From Portunus trituberculatus (Eukaryota > Arthropoda > Malacostraca > Decapoda > Portunidae): a stretch of 64,000 nucleotides of DNA. Position numbers and translations under genes: made by a program. This document shows, piece after piece, positions 1 through 9,059 of this stretch; positions within the stretch are counted from its first letter, which is position 1, and every line of letters starts with the position of its first letter. Below the pieces are notes generated by a model. The model was not told the DNA's origin and did not search any database. It saw only the letters and a program-made list of their open reading frames with translations. The stretch spans positions 7,691,875 to 7,755,874 of the forward strand of contig NC_059287.1 in the NCBI RefSeq assembly GCF_017591435.1, read 5' to 3'.

Positions 1-45
1 GCCCATATATTTTCCAGTAGCAATACCTGGCAGATCCACACCAGG
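1..45 (-). repeat. 45-bp dispersed repeat end
   Basis: This stretch is the reverse complement of 15813-15857 with one mismatch in 45 bases. At the other locus the sequence continues into different flanks, so the shared piece is probably the end of an uncharacterised dispersed repeat. Bases 46-160 hold no reading frame or repeat that I recognise. Confidence 0.6.
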
Positions 46-164
46 TGAAGGCTTCAGGTTCCCTTGGATTGGTTAAACTCCCTCAAAAACTAAGTCTTAG
101 AGCTCCACCCACTTGACCCTCCCCTCCTGGTCCATGCCCTGTCCCTCCCCTTGACCTCAGAATG

Positions 165-1590
165 TGTGTGTGTGTATTTACCTAGATGTATTTAGCTAGT
201 TGTAGTTTTACAGGGCCTGGGCTTTATGCTCGTGTGGCCCCATCTCCATATCTACAGTTATCCAATCTTACTTTAAAAGTATGCACACTCGTTGCTGTCA
301 CTACTTCTTCATTCAAACTGTTCCATGTCTCAATACATCTTTGTGGGAAACTATATTTTTTAACATCTCTCAGACATCTTCCCTTTCTCAGCTTTTTACT
401 ATGCAATCTTGTGCTACGAATGTCATATTCTTCTCTCAGGATCAGTTTCTCATTATCCACTTGGTCCATTCCGTTGATCACTTTGTAAACTTGTATCAGA
501 TCCCCTTTATTTCGGGCCTTAACTTTGTTTCCACCATACACATTATGTCCAGTTCACTGTTTCTTAGGTAATCCACACATTCTAGCCTTTTAGACAGAAA
601 TCCATCTATATTCGTGCATGTCACTTGAATTCCATTCCTAATCTCTTTCTTCCATGTTTCAGTCTGTGTACTGTCTATTCCGTCTGTTTAATCCACCACT
701 TCTTCAGCCTCCCATTTCTCATCCTCCAAAAAAAACTTGGTCTTTTCCTCCTTGGTTCTTTCCTCATTCTTCTCTCTCACTTCAGTTACAAGCTCTCTCA
801 TTTTCATTCTTTCATCCTTTCATATTTCTTCTTATGTAAATTGTTTTGGTTTCCTCGTAGTCTTAAGTTTCCAGGCCCTCCTCAGCAAGGCCTCGGCTGC
901 CACCTGAGACTTTAATTTCAATTTTAATGGTCTACTTTTGCCTTCTTCATAAGCTCCTAGTCTCACACTTTCCTCTAGCTCAGCATATAGGCATTCTTCC
1001 TCCTCGGAGATCTTATTCAGTAAAAACTTAATCCTGTCATTTTCCCTATCCTTCCTATCTTGCAAATTCCTGTTAGTTTCCTCTCTCAAACCTGTTATGA
1101 TCACGCATTTTTTCTTTTCAGCAATATCTCTCACCACATACTCATTTTCCTTCAAAGCCTTAACTATTTCACTCTGTGTAATCACTTTATTTTCTTCTTG
1201 CTTTTTCATTATCTCTTTGAAGGACTTCTGTACTTCTTCATTTTCATGTTTCACTTCCTTCATTTTAGCATCAATTAGGTTGAGGCACTCCTCCTTCCCT
1301 AAGTCACCTTCGGATATTTTCTTTTCCATTTCAAGTAGTTTAGCCTTATTTCGTCACATTGTTTCCTTAGATGCTGATTTTCTTTTTCCATTTCCACTTT
1401 CTCTTTCAGTAATTCCTTGTTCTCCCTTGTTAGCATGTAGATTTCTTTTTTGAAGGTATCATTCTCCGCTATAACCCTATCTAACTTCTCTTCTATAGAT
1501 CTAATATTTAGAAGATTACTCTCTAATGCCTGAATTCTTGAGTCCATATCTAATTTGTTTAGTCTACTTGGAGTGGTCACAAATCCTTCG
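165..1590 (-). mobile_element. LINE-A copy 1, CR1-like, internally deleted
   Basis: A non-LTR retrotransposon reads right to left. It begins with a coiled-coil ORF1 (about 1580 to 640) and continues with the first residues of the ORF2 endonuclease (CTNIDGFLSKRLE and then VETKL, about 630 to 515). It then jumps directly to the last part of ORF2 (GDLIQVYKVINGMDQ onward) and ends in the shared 3' terminus and a (CA)n tail at about 165. Comparison with the copies at 5.1-9 kb and 9-12.8 kb shows that most of the endonuclease and all reverse transcriptase motifs are missing. It is therefore non-autonomous. The family assignment rests on the RT motifs of the longer copies. Confidence 0.8.
640..1580 (-). 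pseudogene. LINE-A ORF1 (coiled-coil RNA-binding-type protein), decayed
   Basis: Two overlapping minus-strand frames (1580-1299 and 1329-832) form one broken ORF1. The amino half starts MTTPSRLNKLDMDSR and is heptad-rich with many Glu and Lys residues, as expected of a coiled coil. The second half has a CVIITGLREE strand and, further on, a RLGAYEEGKSRPLKLKL segment. Both have counterparts in the other LINE-A copies and resemble the RRM-like part of LINE ORF1 proteins. A frameshift near 1310 and further damage near 730-830 break it. By family analogy it would bind the element RNA. Confidence 0.7.
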
Positions 1591-1593
1591 AAA

Positions 1594-1881
1594 TGTGTGT
1601 TTCACTGTTTGATCTGCTGCAGTCTCTGACGAGACAACCAGACGTTACCCTATGGAGCGAGCTCAGAACTCATTATTTCCTATCTTCGGATAGGCCTGAG
1701 ACCAGGCACACACCACACACCACACAACAAGGTCACAACTCCTCGATTTACATCCCATACCTACTCACTGCTAGGTGAACAGGGGCTACACATGAAAGGA
1801 GACACACCCAAATATCTCCACCCGGCCGGGGAATTGGACCCCGGTCCTCTGGCTTGTGAAGCCAGCGCTCTAACCACTGAA
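1594..1881 (-). mobile_element. SINE-2, tRNA-Val-derived
   Basis: Read on the minus strand, the unit starts with a tRNA-like head. The anticodon arm (CTGGC, loop TTCACAA, GCCAG; 1865-1849) carries CAC, which is the valine anticodon. The B box GGTCCAATTCC is at 1840-1830. A non-tRNA body of about 200 bases follows and ends near a TGCAGCAGATCAAACAGTG segment. The acceptor stem is incomplete and the T-loop is altered, so it is a SINE head and not a tRNA gene. Its 3' end stops about 15 bases upstream of the LINE-A copy 1 ORF1 start. Confidence 0.7.
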
Positions 1882-1916
1882 AATCATACAATAACATTCA
1901 TAATAACAATGATAAT

Positions 1917-1972
1917 AATGTGTGTGTGTGTGTGTGTATTTACCTAGTTGTAGTTGTAGTTTTACAGGGCCT
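1917..1972 (-). mobile_element. LINE-A 3' terminus fragment
   Basis: A (TG)n run followed by TATTTACCTAGTTGTAG and TTTTACAGGGCCTGGG reproduces the last ~40 bases of LINE-A on the minus strand. It stops exactly where SINE-1 begins. The same terminus recurs just beyond the SINE at 2279. Confidence 0.75.
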
Positions 1973-2278
1973 GGGAGGCGGTGGCGTAGTGATAAGGTGG
2001 TGAGCGTGATCCAGACGCCCACATAGGTTCAATCCCACCATGTACAGCCTTAAAACACTTTGCCATTTGTCGAGTGGTTTAAAATTACCTACATGTCACC
2101 ATGATACCCAGGTTCTAGGTGGTTACACTCAAGATGAGCTTGGGTGGTGATATGGGCCCTAATGTGGGTACCACTATAAATAAAATTGCCTGCACCACTA
2201 ATGGGCGGAAGCTGAACAGCCCTTCCCATACACTCTTCAAGTGTGCCTACAGGTGCTATAGGCCTTACAGGCCTTACA
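1973..2278 (+). mobile_element. SINE-1 copy a, tRNA-derived
   Basis: The unit begins GGGAGGCGGTGGCGTAG with a degraded A-box (one base short of the copy at 22.7-23.0 kb) and a degraded B-box GGTTCAATCCCACC. The body ends ...TATAGGCCTTACAGGCCTTACAG. The copies at 22733-23048 and 41987-42080 have the same body and 3' end, which establishes the family. It lies between two LINE-A 3' termini. Confidence 0.75.
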
Positions 2279-3659
2279 GTGTGTGTGTGTGTGTGTGTGT
2301 GTGTGTATTTACCTAGTTGTAGTTTTACAGGGCCTGGGCTTTATGCTCGTGTGGCCCCGTCTCTATATCTACACTTATCCAATCTTACTTTAAAAGTATG
2401 CAAACTCGTTGTAGACACTACTTCTTTATTTAAACTGTTCCACGTCTCAATACATCTTTGCAGGAAACTATATTTTTTAACATCTCTCAGACATCTTCCT
2501 TTTCTCAGCTTTTTACTATGCGATCTTGTGCTTCGGATGTCATATTCTTCTCTTAGGATCAGTTTCTCATTATCCACTTGGTCCATTCCGTTGATCAATT
2601 TAAAAACTTGTATCAGGTCTCCTCTCTCCCTTCTTTGTTCCAAGGTTGGTAGATCCATAGCCTTTAGTCTCTCCTCATATGTCATCCCTTCAAATTCTGG
2701 AACCATTCTTGTAGCCATTTTTTGTAGTCTCTCCAATTTCCTTATGTGTTTCTTTTTTATGAGGGGTCCACACTACTCCTGCATATTCCAATCTGGGTCT
2801 TATTAAAGTACTTATCAATTTCTTCATCATTTCTTTGTCCATGTAGTGAAATGCTACTCCAATATTCCTTAGCAAATTATATGTTTCTCTAAAAATTCTA
2901 TCAATATGGCTTACTGGTTGATTGTTTTCTTTCATCGTCACTCCTAAGTCTTTTTCCTTTTTGACTTTCCCCAGTTCTACTCCATCTCCCATCTTATTGA
3001 TTCCCACGGGTCGTCTTTCACTCTTTCCCATTTCCATGACATGGCTTTTGTTCATATTGAATTCCATTTCCCACTTTTTGCTCCATTCCCATATCTTATT
3101 TAGGTCTTCTTGCTGTATTTCACAATCCTCTTTTTGCTTTATAACTCTGCACAGTTTCGTATCATCTGCAAACAGATTTATGTAGCTGTTCACTCCTTCT
3201 GGCATGTCGTTAATATAAATGAGGAAAAATACTGGTGCCAATACTGACCCTTGTGGCACTCCGCTTTCTACTGCTCTCCACTTGGACTTCATATCTTTAA
3301 TTACCGTCCTTATTTCTCTTCCCCTCAAATAATTTTCTATCCATCTCAATGTGCTGCCTTTTAAGCCACCCTTCTCCTCTAACTTCCATAGTAATCTTGC
3401 ATGTGGCACTTTGTCAAACGCCTTTTTTAAATCCAAATAAATACAGTCAACTCATCCCTCTCTCTCTTGTACTCTATCAACTATTCTAGAATAGAAACTC
3501 AATAAATTAGTTACATACGACCGTCTTTTCCTAAAACCAAATTGGCTATTTGATATTAATTTGTTGTCTTCAAGGAACTCGATCCATTGTTTCTTTCTTA
3601 TTCTTTCACACATCTTGCATATTACACTAGTCAGTGATACTGGTCTGTAATTTAAAGGT
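2279..3659 (-). mobile_element. LINE-A copy 2, 5'-truncated (RT to 3' end)
   Basis: This minus-strand fragment starts inside the reverse transcriptase near the LTSVICKM region (3655). It runs through QFGFRKRRSYVTN, DLKKAFDKVPHA, SGVPQGSVLAP and the catalytic FADDTKLC box, then the carboxyl region ending RYRDGATRA, and the (CA)n tail at 2308-2279. Two frames (3436-2690 and 2736-2341) overlap, so a frameshift lies near 2700-2750. 5' truncation is usual for LINE insertions. Confidence 0.85.
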
Positions 3660-3987
3660 GTGTGTGTGTGTGTGTGTATTCACCTAGTTGTAATTTTACA
3701 GGGCCTGGGTATCATACTCGTGTGGCCCCGTCTCCATATCTACACACATCCAACTTTCCTTTAAAACTATGCACACTCCTTGCTGACACCACCTCCTAAC
3801 TCAAACCATTCCACACCTCCACACATCTTTGTGGGAAACTATATTTCTTCACATCCTTCAAGCATATTCCCTTGGCTATCTTTTTACTATGCGATCTTGT
3901 AGTTCTATTTAAGTTTTCCTCTCTCAACATCATTTGCTCATTATCCACTTCATCCAGTCCATTCAACAGTTTATAAACCTGTATGAT
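3660..3987 (-). mobile_element. LINE-A copy 3, 3' part (split by LINE-H)
   Basis: The fragment encodes the LINE-A carboxyl end (IIQVYKLLNGLDEVDNEQM to VEVWNGLS) followed by the 3' terminus and (CA)n. It belongs with 5130-9002: removing LINE-H joins ...RRERGDLI to IQVYKLLNG in frame. The residues differ from copies 1, 2, 4 and 6 (for example LREENLNRTTRSH), so this is a diverged subfamily. Confidence 0.75.
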
Positions 3988-5129
3988 TTTAGTTCTGCAT
4001 TTGATCGTGTTAATCATAGAGCCCTTTTATCGAAAGTTAGATCTATTGGTATTGGTCTCCATCAAGTTCTGTCAGAGTTCTAACAGTAAGGCAGCTGTGA
4101 CTGTTGATCTGCCTTAGTTCTTTTAGTCCAGTTGTATCCTGTTCCAAAGTGTTCTGGGACCTCTTCTTTTATTATTTATACATCTGACATTTTATTGAAT
4201 CTAATATTTGCTTATGCTGATGACACCACTATATATCAATTCCTTCCCACAGGATAGGCAGAGATCGCTAATGTACTCACTCAAGATGTTTCAAGGATTC
4301 TGTCATGGTGTGATCTTATGAAACTGAACCCAGTAAATCCCATAGTATGGTTATTAGCAGATCAAGGACACCTTTCCCAGTTCACCCTGATATTGTTGTC
4401 AAAGTATCTATTCCTAATTGTTCTCTCTGAAGTTACTCAGTCACCCTTGATCCCAAACTTACTTTTGAGTTGCACTTGCTCACTTGCATCATCAGTCTCA
4501 TGTAAAGTTGGTTTGTTACGCAAATGTGGATATATTCCTCTGATGATATTGTAAGAAATTGCTTTTACTCTTTCATACTGCCTCATTTTGAATATTGTCA
4601 CTCTGTGTGGATCTCTGCAGCAGAGTCTCACTTAAAGCTTTTAGATAGAGCATTCAACCAGATTAAATTTCTTCTTCCTAATCTTGAGATTAATCTTCCA
4701 TGTCTTGGTTGGATCATTGTCCTATTTCTTCAAAATCATGTCTAATTCCAACCACCCGTTGCATTGTCATTTGCCTGCCTTCACTACCAGCACGTGCTAC
4801 AAGACAATCCTTGATCATGAATGACCGTTCCTTGTCTGTGAATCGATGTAATACTTCACAATTTTGGTGTTTTATCCCAGTATCTGCTAGACTCTGAATA
4901 CAATTCAACAGATTGTTAATTCTAGTAACATTGAAGCATTTAAAAACTGTGAATACCTTTCTTCTCTCTGAACTCACTACCTCTTAGATCTCTACCAATC
5001 TTCCTATTCTGTTGTTCATTCCTGTTACTTCCTTTCACTTATCTATGATCACACTCCTTTGGGTTTATGCAGTTATGCTTTCAGTGGGTTCCTTCATTGA
5101 CCTCATAATAATAATAATAATAATAATAT
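3988..5129 (+). mobile_element. LINE-H, decayed jockey/CR1-group LINE with (AAT)n tail
   Basis: Plus-strand translation gives FSSAFDRVNHRALLSK (RT motif A), then a degraded motif B and the YADDT catalytic box near 4210-4230. LSRILSWCDLMKLNP, YVNMDIFL-type segments and SFILPHFEYCHSVW follow, and the unit ends in (ATA)n at 5105-5129. Many stops and frameshifts are present. It interrupts LINE-A copy 3 on the opposite strand and lacks everything upstream of RT motif A. Confidence 0.65.
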
Positions 5130-7690
5130 TAAATCTCCTCTTTCTCTTCTTTGTTCCAAGGTAGGCAAATTCATTTCTTTTAATCTCTCCTCATAGGTCA
5201 TTTCTGCCAATTCCGGAACCATTTTTGTTGCCATTCTCTGCAATATCTCCAACTTCCTTATATGCTTCTTTTTATAAGGGGACCAAACCACTCCAGCATA
5301 TTCCAATCTTGGTCTAATTACCATACTAATTAATTTCTTCATCATATCTTTATCCATATAATGGAAGGCTAATCCAATATTTTTTATCAAATTATACGTT
5401 TCTCCAAACATCTTATCAATATGAGCCTCAAACTGCCCATGGTCTTGTATTATCACTCCCAAATCCTTTTCCTTTTCCACCTTTTTCAACACTACTTCTT
5501 CACCCATCTTATATGACCCTCTTGGCCGTCTTCCACTCTTCCCCATCTCCATCACATGACTTTTGCTCAGATTAAATTCCATTTGCCACCTCTTGTTCCA
5601 CTCCCAAATCTTATCCAGGTCTGCCTGTAAAATTTCACAATCTTCTTCACTCTTCACACACCTACACAACTTCGCATCATCCACAAACAAATTAATATAA
5701 CTGTTTACTCCCTCTGGCATGTCATTAATATATACAAGGAAAAGTATTGGTGCCAGCACTGAGCCTTGTGGGACTCCACTCTCCACCACCAACCAGTCCG
5801 ACTTTGCATCCCTTATTACCATTCTCATCTCCCTCCATCTCAAGTAGTTTTCCATCCACTTTAATACTTTTCCTTTCAGTCCTCCATAAATCTCTACTTT
5901 CCATAACAGTCTCTTGTGAGGTACCTTGTCAAAAGCTTTCTTTAAATCCAAATATACACAGTCCATCCATCCCTCTCTCTCTTGTATTTTGTCAACCACT
6001 CCTGAATAAAAGCTCAGTAGATTTGTTACACATGACCTCCCTTTCCTGTAGCCAAATTGATGATCTGATAATAACTTATGATCCTCCAGGAACTGTATCC
6101 AATATTTCTTTATCACCCTCTCACAAATCGTACCGACACCACTTGTTAGAGAGACAGGTCTATAGTCAAGAGGCTCTTCTTACTGCCTCCCTTATAAATG
6201 GGCACCACTTCAGCTCTCTTCCACTCTACTGGTACTTCCCCTGTTTCTAATGAACACCTTATAATATCATATAATGGATCAATCAATTCTTCTCTACACT
6301 CCTTCAATAATTTTCCTGAAACTTCATCTGGTCCCATCGCTTTATCATCTTTAAGTTCCTCCAATATTTTATATAACTCCTTTTTAGGTATCTTAATGTC
6401 ATCCATGTGCACATTTCCTTGTACGAATATTCTGTGGCTTTACAAACATTGTTTCTTCAGTAAATACTTGGTGAAACCTATTATTTAGCAATTCCGCTAT
6501 ATTCTTAGGGTCATCTACTATCCCTTGCTCTCCTTTTAATCTTTCAATGGACTCTCTCTTTTTAAGTTTACCATTTATGAACCTGTAAAACAATTTTGGA
6601 TGTTCCTTACTCTTGTCTACAATATCTTTTTCAAATTTTCTTTCTTCTTTCCTCCTTACCCTCACATACTCATTTCTCGCCACTCTATAATTCTCCTTAT
6701 TTAGTATATTCCTGCTCTTTTTCCATCTTTTCCAAGCCACATCTCTCTTTTCCTTAGCCTTAACACAAGTTGCATTAAACCAATCCTTTCTTCCTTCCTC
6801 TCTCGGTTTATACTTTGGTACAAATTTCATAACTCCTTCTTTATAATATTTCATAAAAATCTCATATTTCTTTTGCACTTCTCTGATTTGTAACATCTCC
6901 TCCCAATCTAATTTTCTGAAATAATTTTTCAAACTTTCTGTGTCCATCTTTCTATAATTCAATCTACCACTCCTGTATGTCTCGTCCTTCCTTCGCTGTG
7001 TTGTTGCTATCTGCATTTCCATAACCACATGATCACTCTTTCCCAAAGGACACTTGTATTGTATATCTCCACATAGGTACACTTCTCTTGTTAACACCAA
7101 ATCCAGTCTAGCCGGTTCATCATCTCCTCTATATCTAGTATTTTCCTTCACCCTCTGTTCCATCATATTTTCCATCATTAGATTAAGAAATCTCTCTCCC
7201 ATGCTTCCTCTCCACCACCACTTACTAGATTTTCCCAATCCACCTCCTTACAATTAAAATCTCCTACTAGTATCACCTTTCTTTTTCCAGATAATACACT
7301 TTCCAAACTCTGTAAAGTATCCTTGATCATATTGTCGTATTCCTTAATGTCCAAGAATTTGTTTTAGGAGGTACATAGGTCACCATGATTATTAATTCTC
7401 TTCCATCACTTTTATACTTATGCTTATCACTTCTGTTGTTCTTCCCATACCAAACCTTATCCACATTTATTTATTTCTTCGTCATAATCATAACTCCTCC
7501 TCCACCTTTACTCTCCCTATCCTTTCTCCATATATTATATTTATTATCCAAATTTATCTTTGTTTTTCATGCAATTTTGTCTCAGTCAAACACACTATAT
7601 CAGGCTTCTCCACTATCATATAGTCTTGCAATTCCAATCTACTTGACAGTATCCCATCTATATTAGTATACATTACGGTCCACCCACTGC
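5130..7690 (-). pseudogene. LINE-A copy 3 ORF2 (endonuclease-reverse transcriptase), broken
   Basis: ORF2 of a CR1-group LINE would nick target DNA with an APE-type endonuclease and prime reverse transcription there. Visible endonuclease motifs are GDFNCKEVDW (~7250) and the SDHVVME histidine box (~7040). RT motifs follow: AMGPDEVSGKLLKE, EWKRAEVVPIYKGG, FGYRKGRSCVTN, YLDLKKAFDKVPHK, SGVPQGSVLAP and FVDDAKLC. The last keeps both catalytic Asp residues but has Val where the other copies have Ala. Open segments at 7238-6399, 6412-6146 and 6116-5130 lie in different frames, so several indels inactivate it. Confidence 0.85.
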
Positions 7691-7869
7691 TCCCTCTAGG
7701 GTTCCTCCGTATTCCTTCTTTCCACATACCACTTTCTGACTCTCTCTCCTATAACTCTCCAAAAAAACTTTTCTCTTTCCTCCTCAGACCGCTCATCATT
7801 TTTCCTTCTCGCCTCTTCCACCAATTCCTTATATCTTCTCTCTCTTCCTCATTTCTATTCTTTCTCACA

Positions 7870-8709
7870 AACACCTCTTTACAACCTTCTATCTCTCTTA
7901 ACTTTGATGTTCTATATAGGATATCCTCCAGATTGTTGTGACTTCAGTACTACTTTAATCGGTCTGCTCACTCCCTCCTTATACGGACCCAGTCTATGGA
8001 TCTCTTCTACTTCTTCTTGTAGGTCTTTTTTCATCATCATTTAGATTTTTAACAGATCTCTTACCGTTTTAATTCTTCCTTAATTCTCTTAGGCTTATAT
8101 GTTATATTTTGTTCTTTCATCCCAAATATTAACACACACTTCTTCTTTTCTGCTATTTCCCTTATCAATGTTTCCTTATTCTTCATTACATTAACCAGTT
8201 CCTTGGACCTTTCTTTTTTGTCTTCCTTCAACTGATCTTTAATTATTTCTTGTAATCCAACCATCTCTGCTTCCTCGACTCAGTCCATTGTGTTTTCTTC
8301 AGTTCCCATTCCTTTCAAGCCTTTCATTCTGCTCACTAATCATTTCCTTAAAGTCATCTTTCTCCTTTACTACTCTATCCATTTTCTCCTCCAACCGTCT
8401 CTTGTATTTTTCAACCTCCACTCTCAAGTGCACATTCTCATCCACCAATCGTTTTTCATTTTCCTCCAGTCTCTTAACTCTTTCCTTCAAAGCCTTGCGG
8501 AATTCTCTATCCTGCTCCTCCTCACTCCTCTGAACTTTTAATTCCTTCACTAACTCCTCAAATCTCTTCTCCAACATTATCAATCTACCTTGCAATCTTG
8601 CCCCTGTTGAAGCTGGACTCATGCTTTGACTGGCCACTTTCGGCTTTGCTCCCTGGGCCTCATCAACATATTTTGAATTTGGTAATTTATTTCTTACCGG
8701 TCTATCCAT
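7870..8709 (-). pseudogene. LINE-A copy 3 ORF1 (coiled coil plus RRM-like region)
   Basis: The frame opens MDRPVRNKLPNSKYVDEAQG at 8709 and runs to 8299 as a strongly charged coiled coil. After a stop it resumes at 8264-8061 with AEKKKCVLIFGMKEQ, then RLGPYKEGVSRPIKVVLKS near 7990-7930. These two last motifs recur in copies 1 and 4 and mark an RRM-like nucleic-acid-binding domain. The first Met is favoured because non-coding 5'UTR-like sequence precedes it. Confidence 0.75.
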
Positions 8710-9002
8710 TTTTTCTTACTCTTCCTGGGAACATGTGGGTGTGTGGTCACTGGGGGCCCGGCCTGGTAGCTACATGTGTGTGGTTGGATGCGTTCCCGCT
8801 CTGTCGTTTGGAGTGTGGAGGTTCTCACACCTCCGATCACTCCCATGTACACGCCACCAGGCTACGTTCACTCTGTACACTCGTTCACTCGCTCTGGTTG
8901 CCCCTCAATAGCAATAACTATTCTCACTCAAGCACATTGCTTAGCGTGTGGAGTGTTAGTTAGATGCCGCTCTTGCGCAGGAGGTGTGTGCCTCCATGGT
9001 GT
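8710..9002 (-). other. LINE-A 5'UTR region
   Basis: About 290 bases lie between the ORF1 start of copy 3 and the 3' tail of copy 4. They are less AT-rich than their surroundings and have no coding frame that I recognise. Position suggests the element's 5'UTR and internal promoter. Confidence 0.45.
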
Positions 9003-9059
9003 GTATGTGTGTGTGTGTGTGTATTTACCTAGTTGTAGTTTTACAGGGCCTGGGCTTTA

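Larger units (their letters stand above)
5130..9002 (-). mobile_element. LINE-A copy 3, main body (ORF2, ORF1, 5'UTR)
   Basis: This is the longest LINE-A copy. Right to left it carries about 290 bases of 5'UTR (9000-8710), ORF1 (8709 to ~7870) and ORF2 (~7680 to 5130), continuing after LINE-H at 3987. Both ORFs are recognisable over their full length but contain frameshifts. Its right edge touches the 3' (TG)n tail of copy 4. Confidence 0.85.

Noticed and set aside
1800..1881. Functional tRNA-Val gene
   Set aside because: The anticodon arm and B box are present, but the acceptor stem is not paired, the T-loop is altered and a SINE body follows directly.
5104..5130. Poly-Leu carboxyl tail of LINE-A copy 3
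   Set aside because: It translates the (AAT)n tail of LINE-H on the opposite strand.
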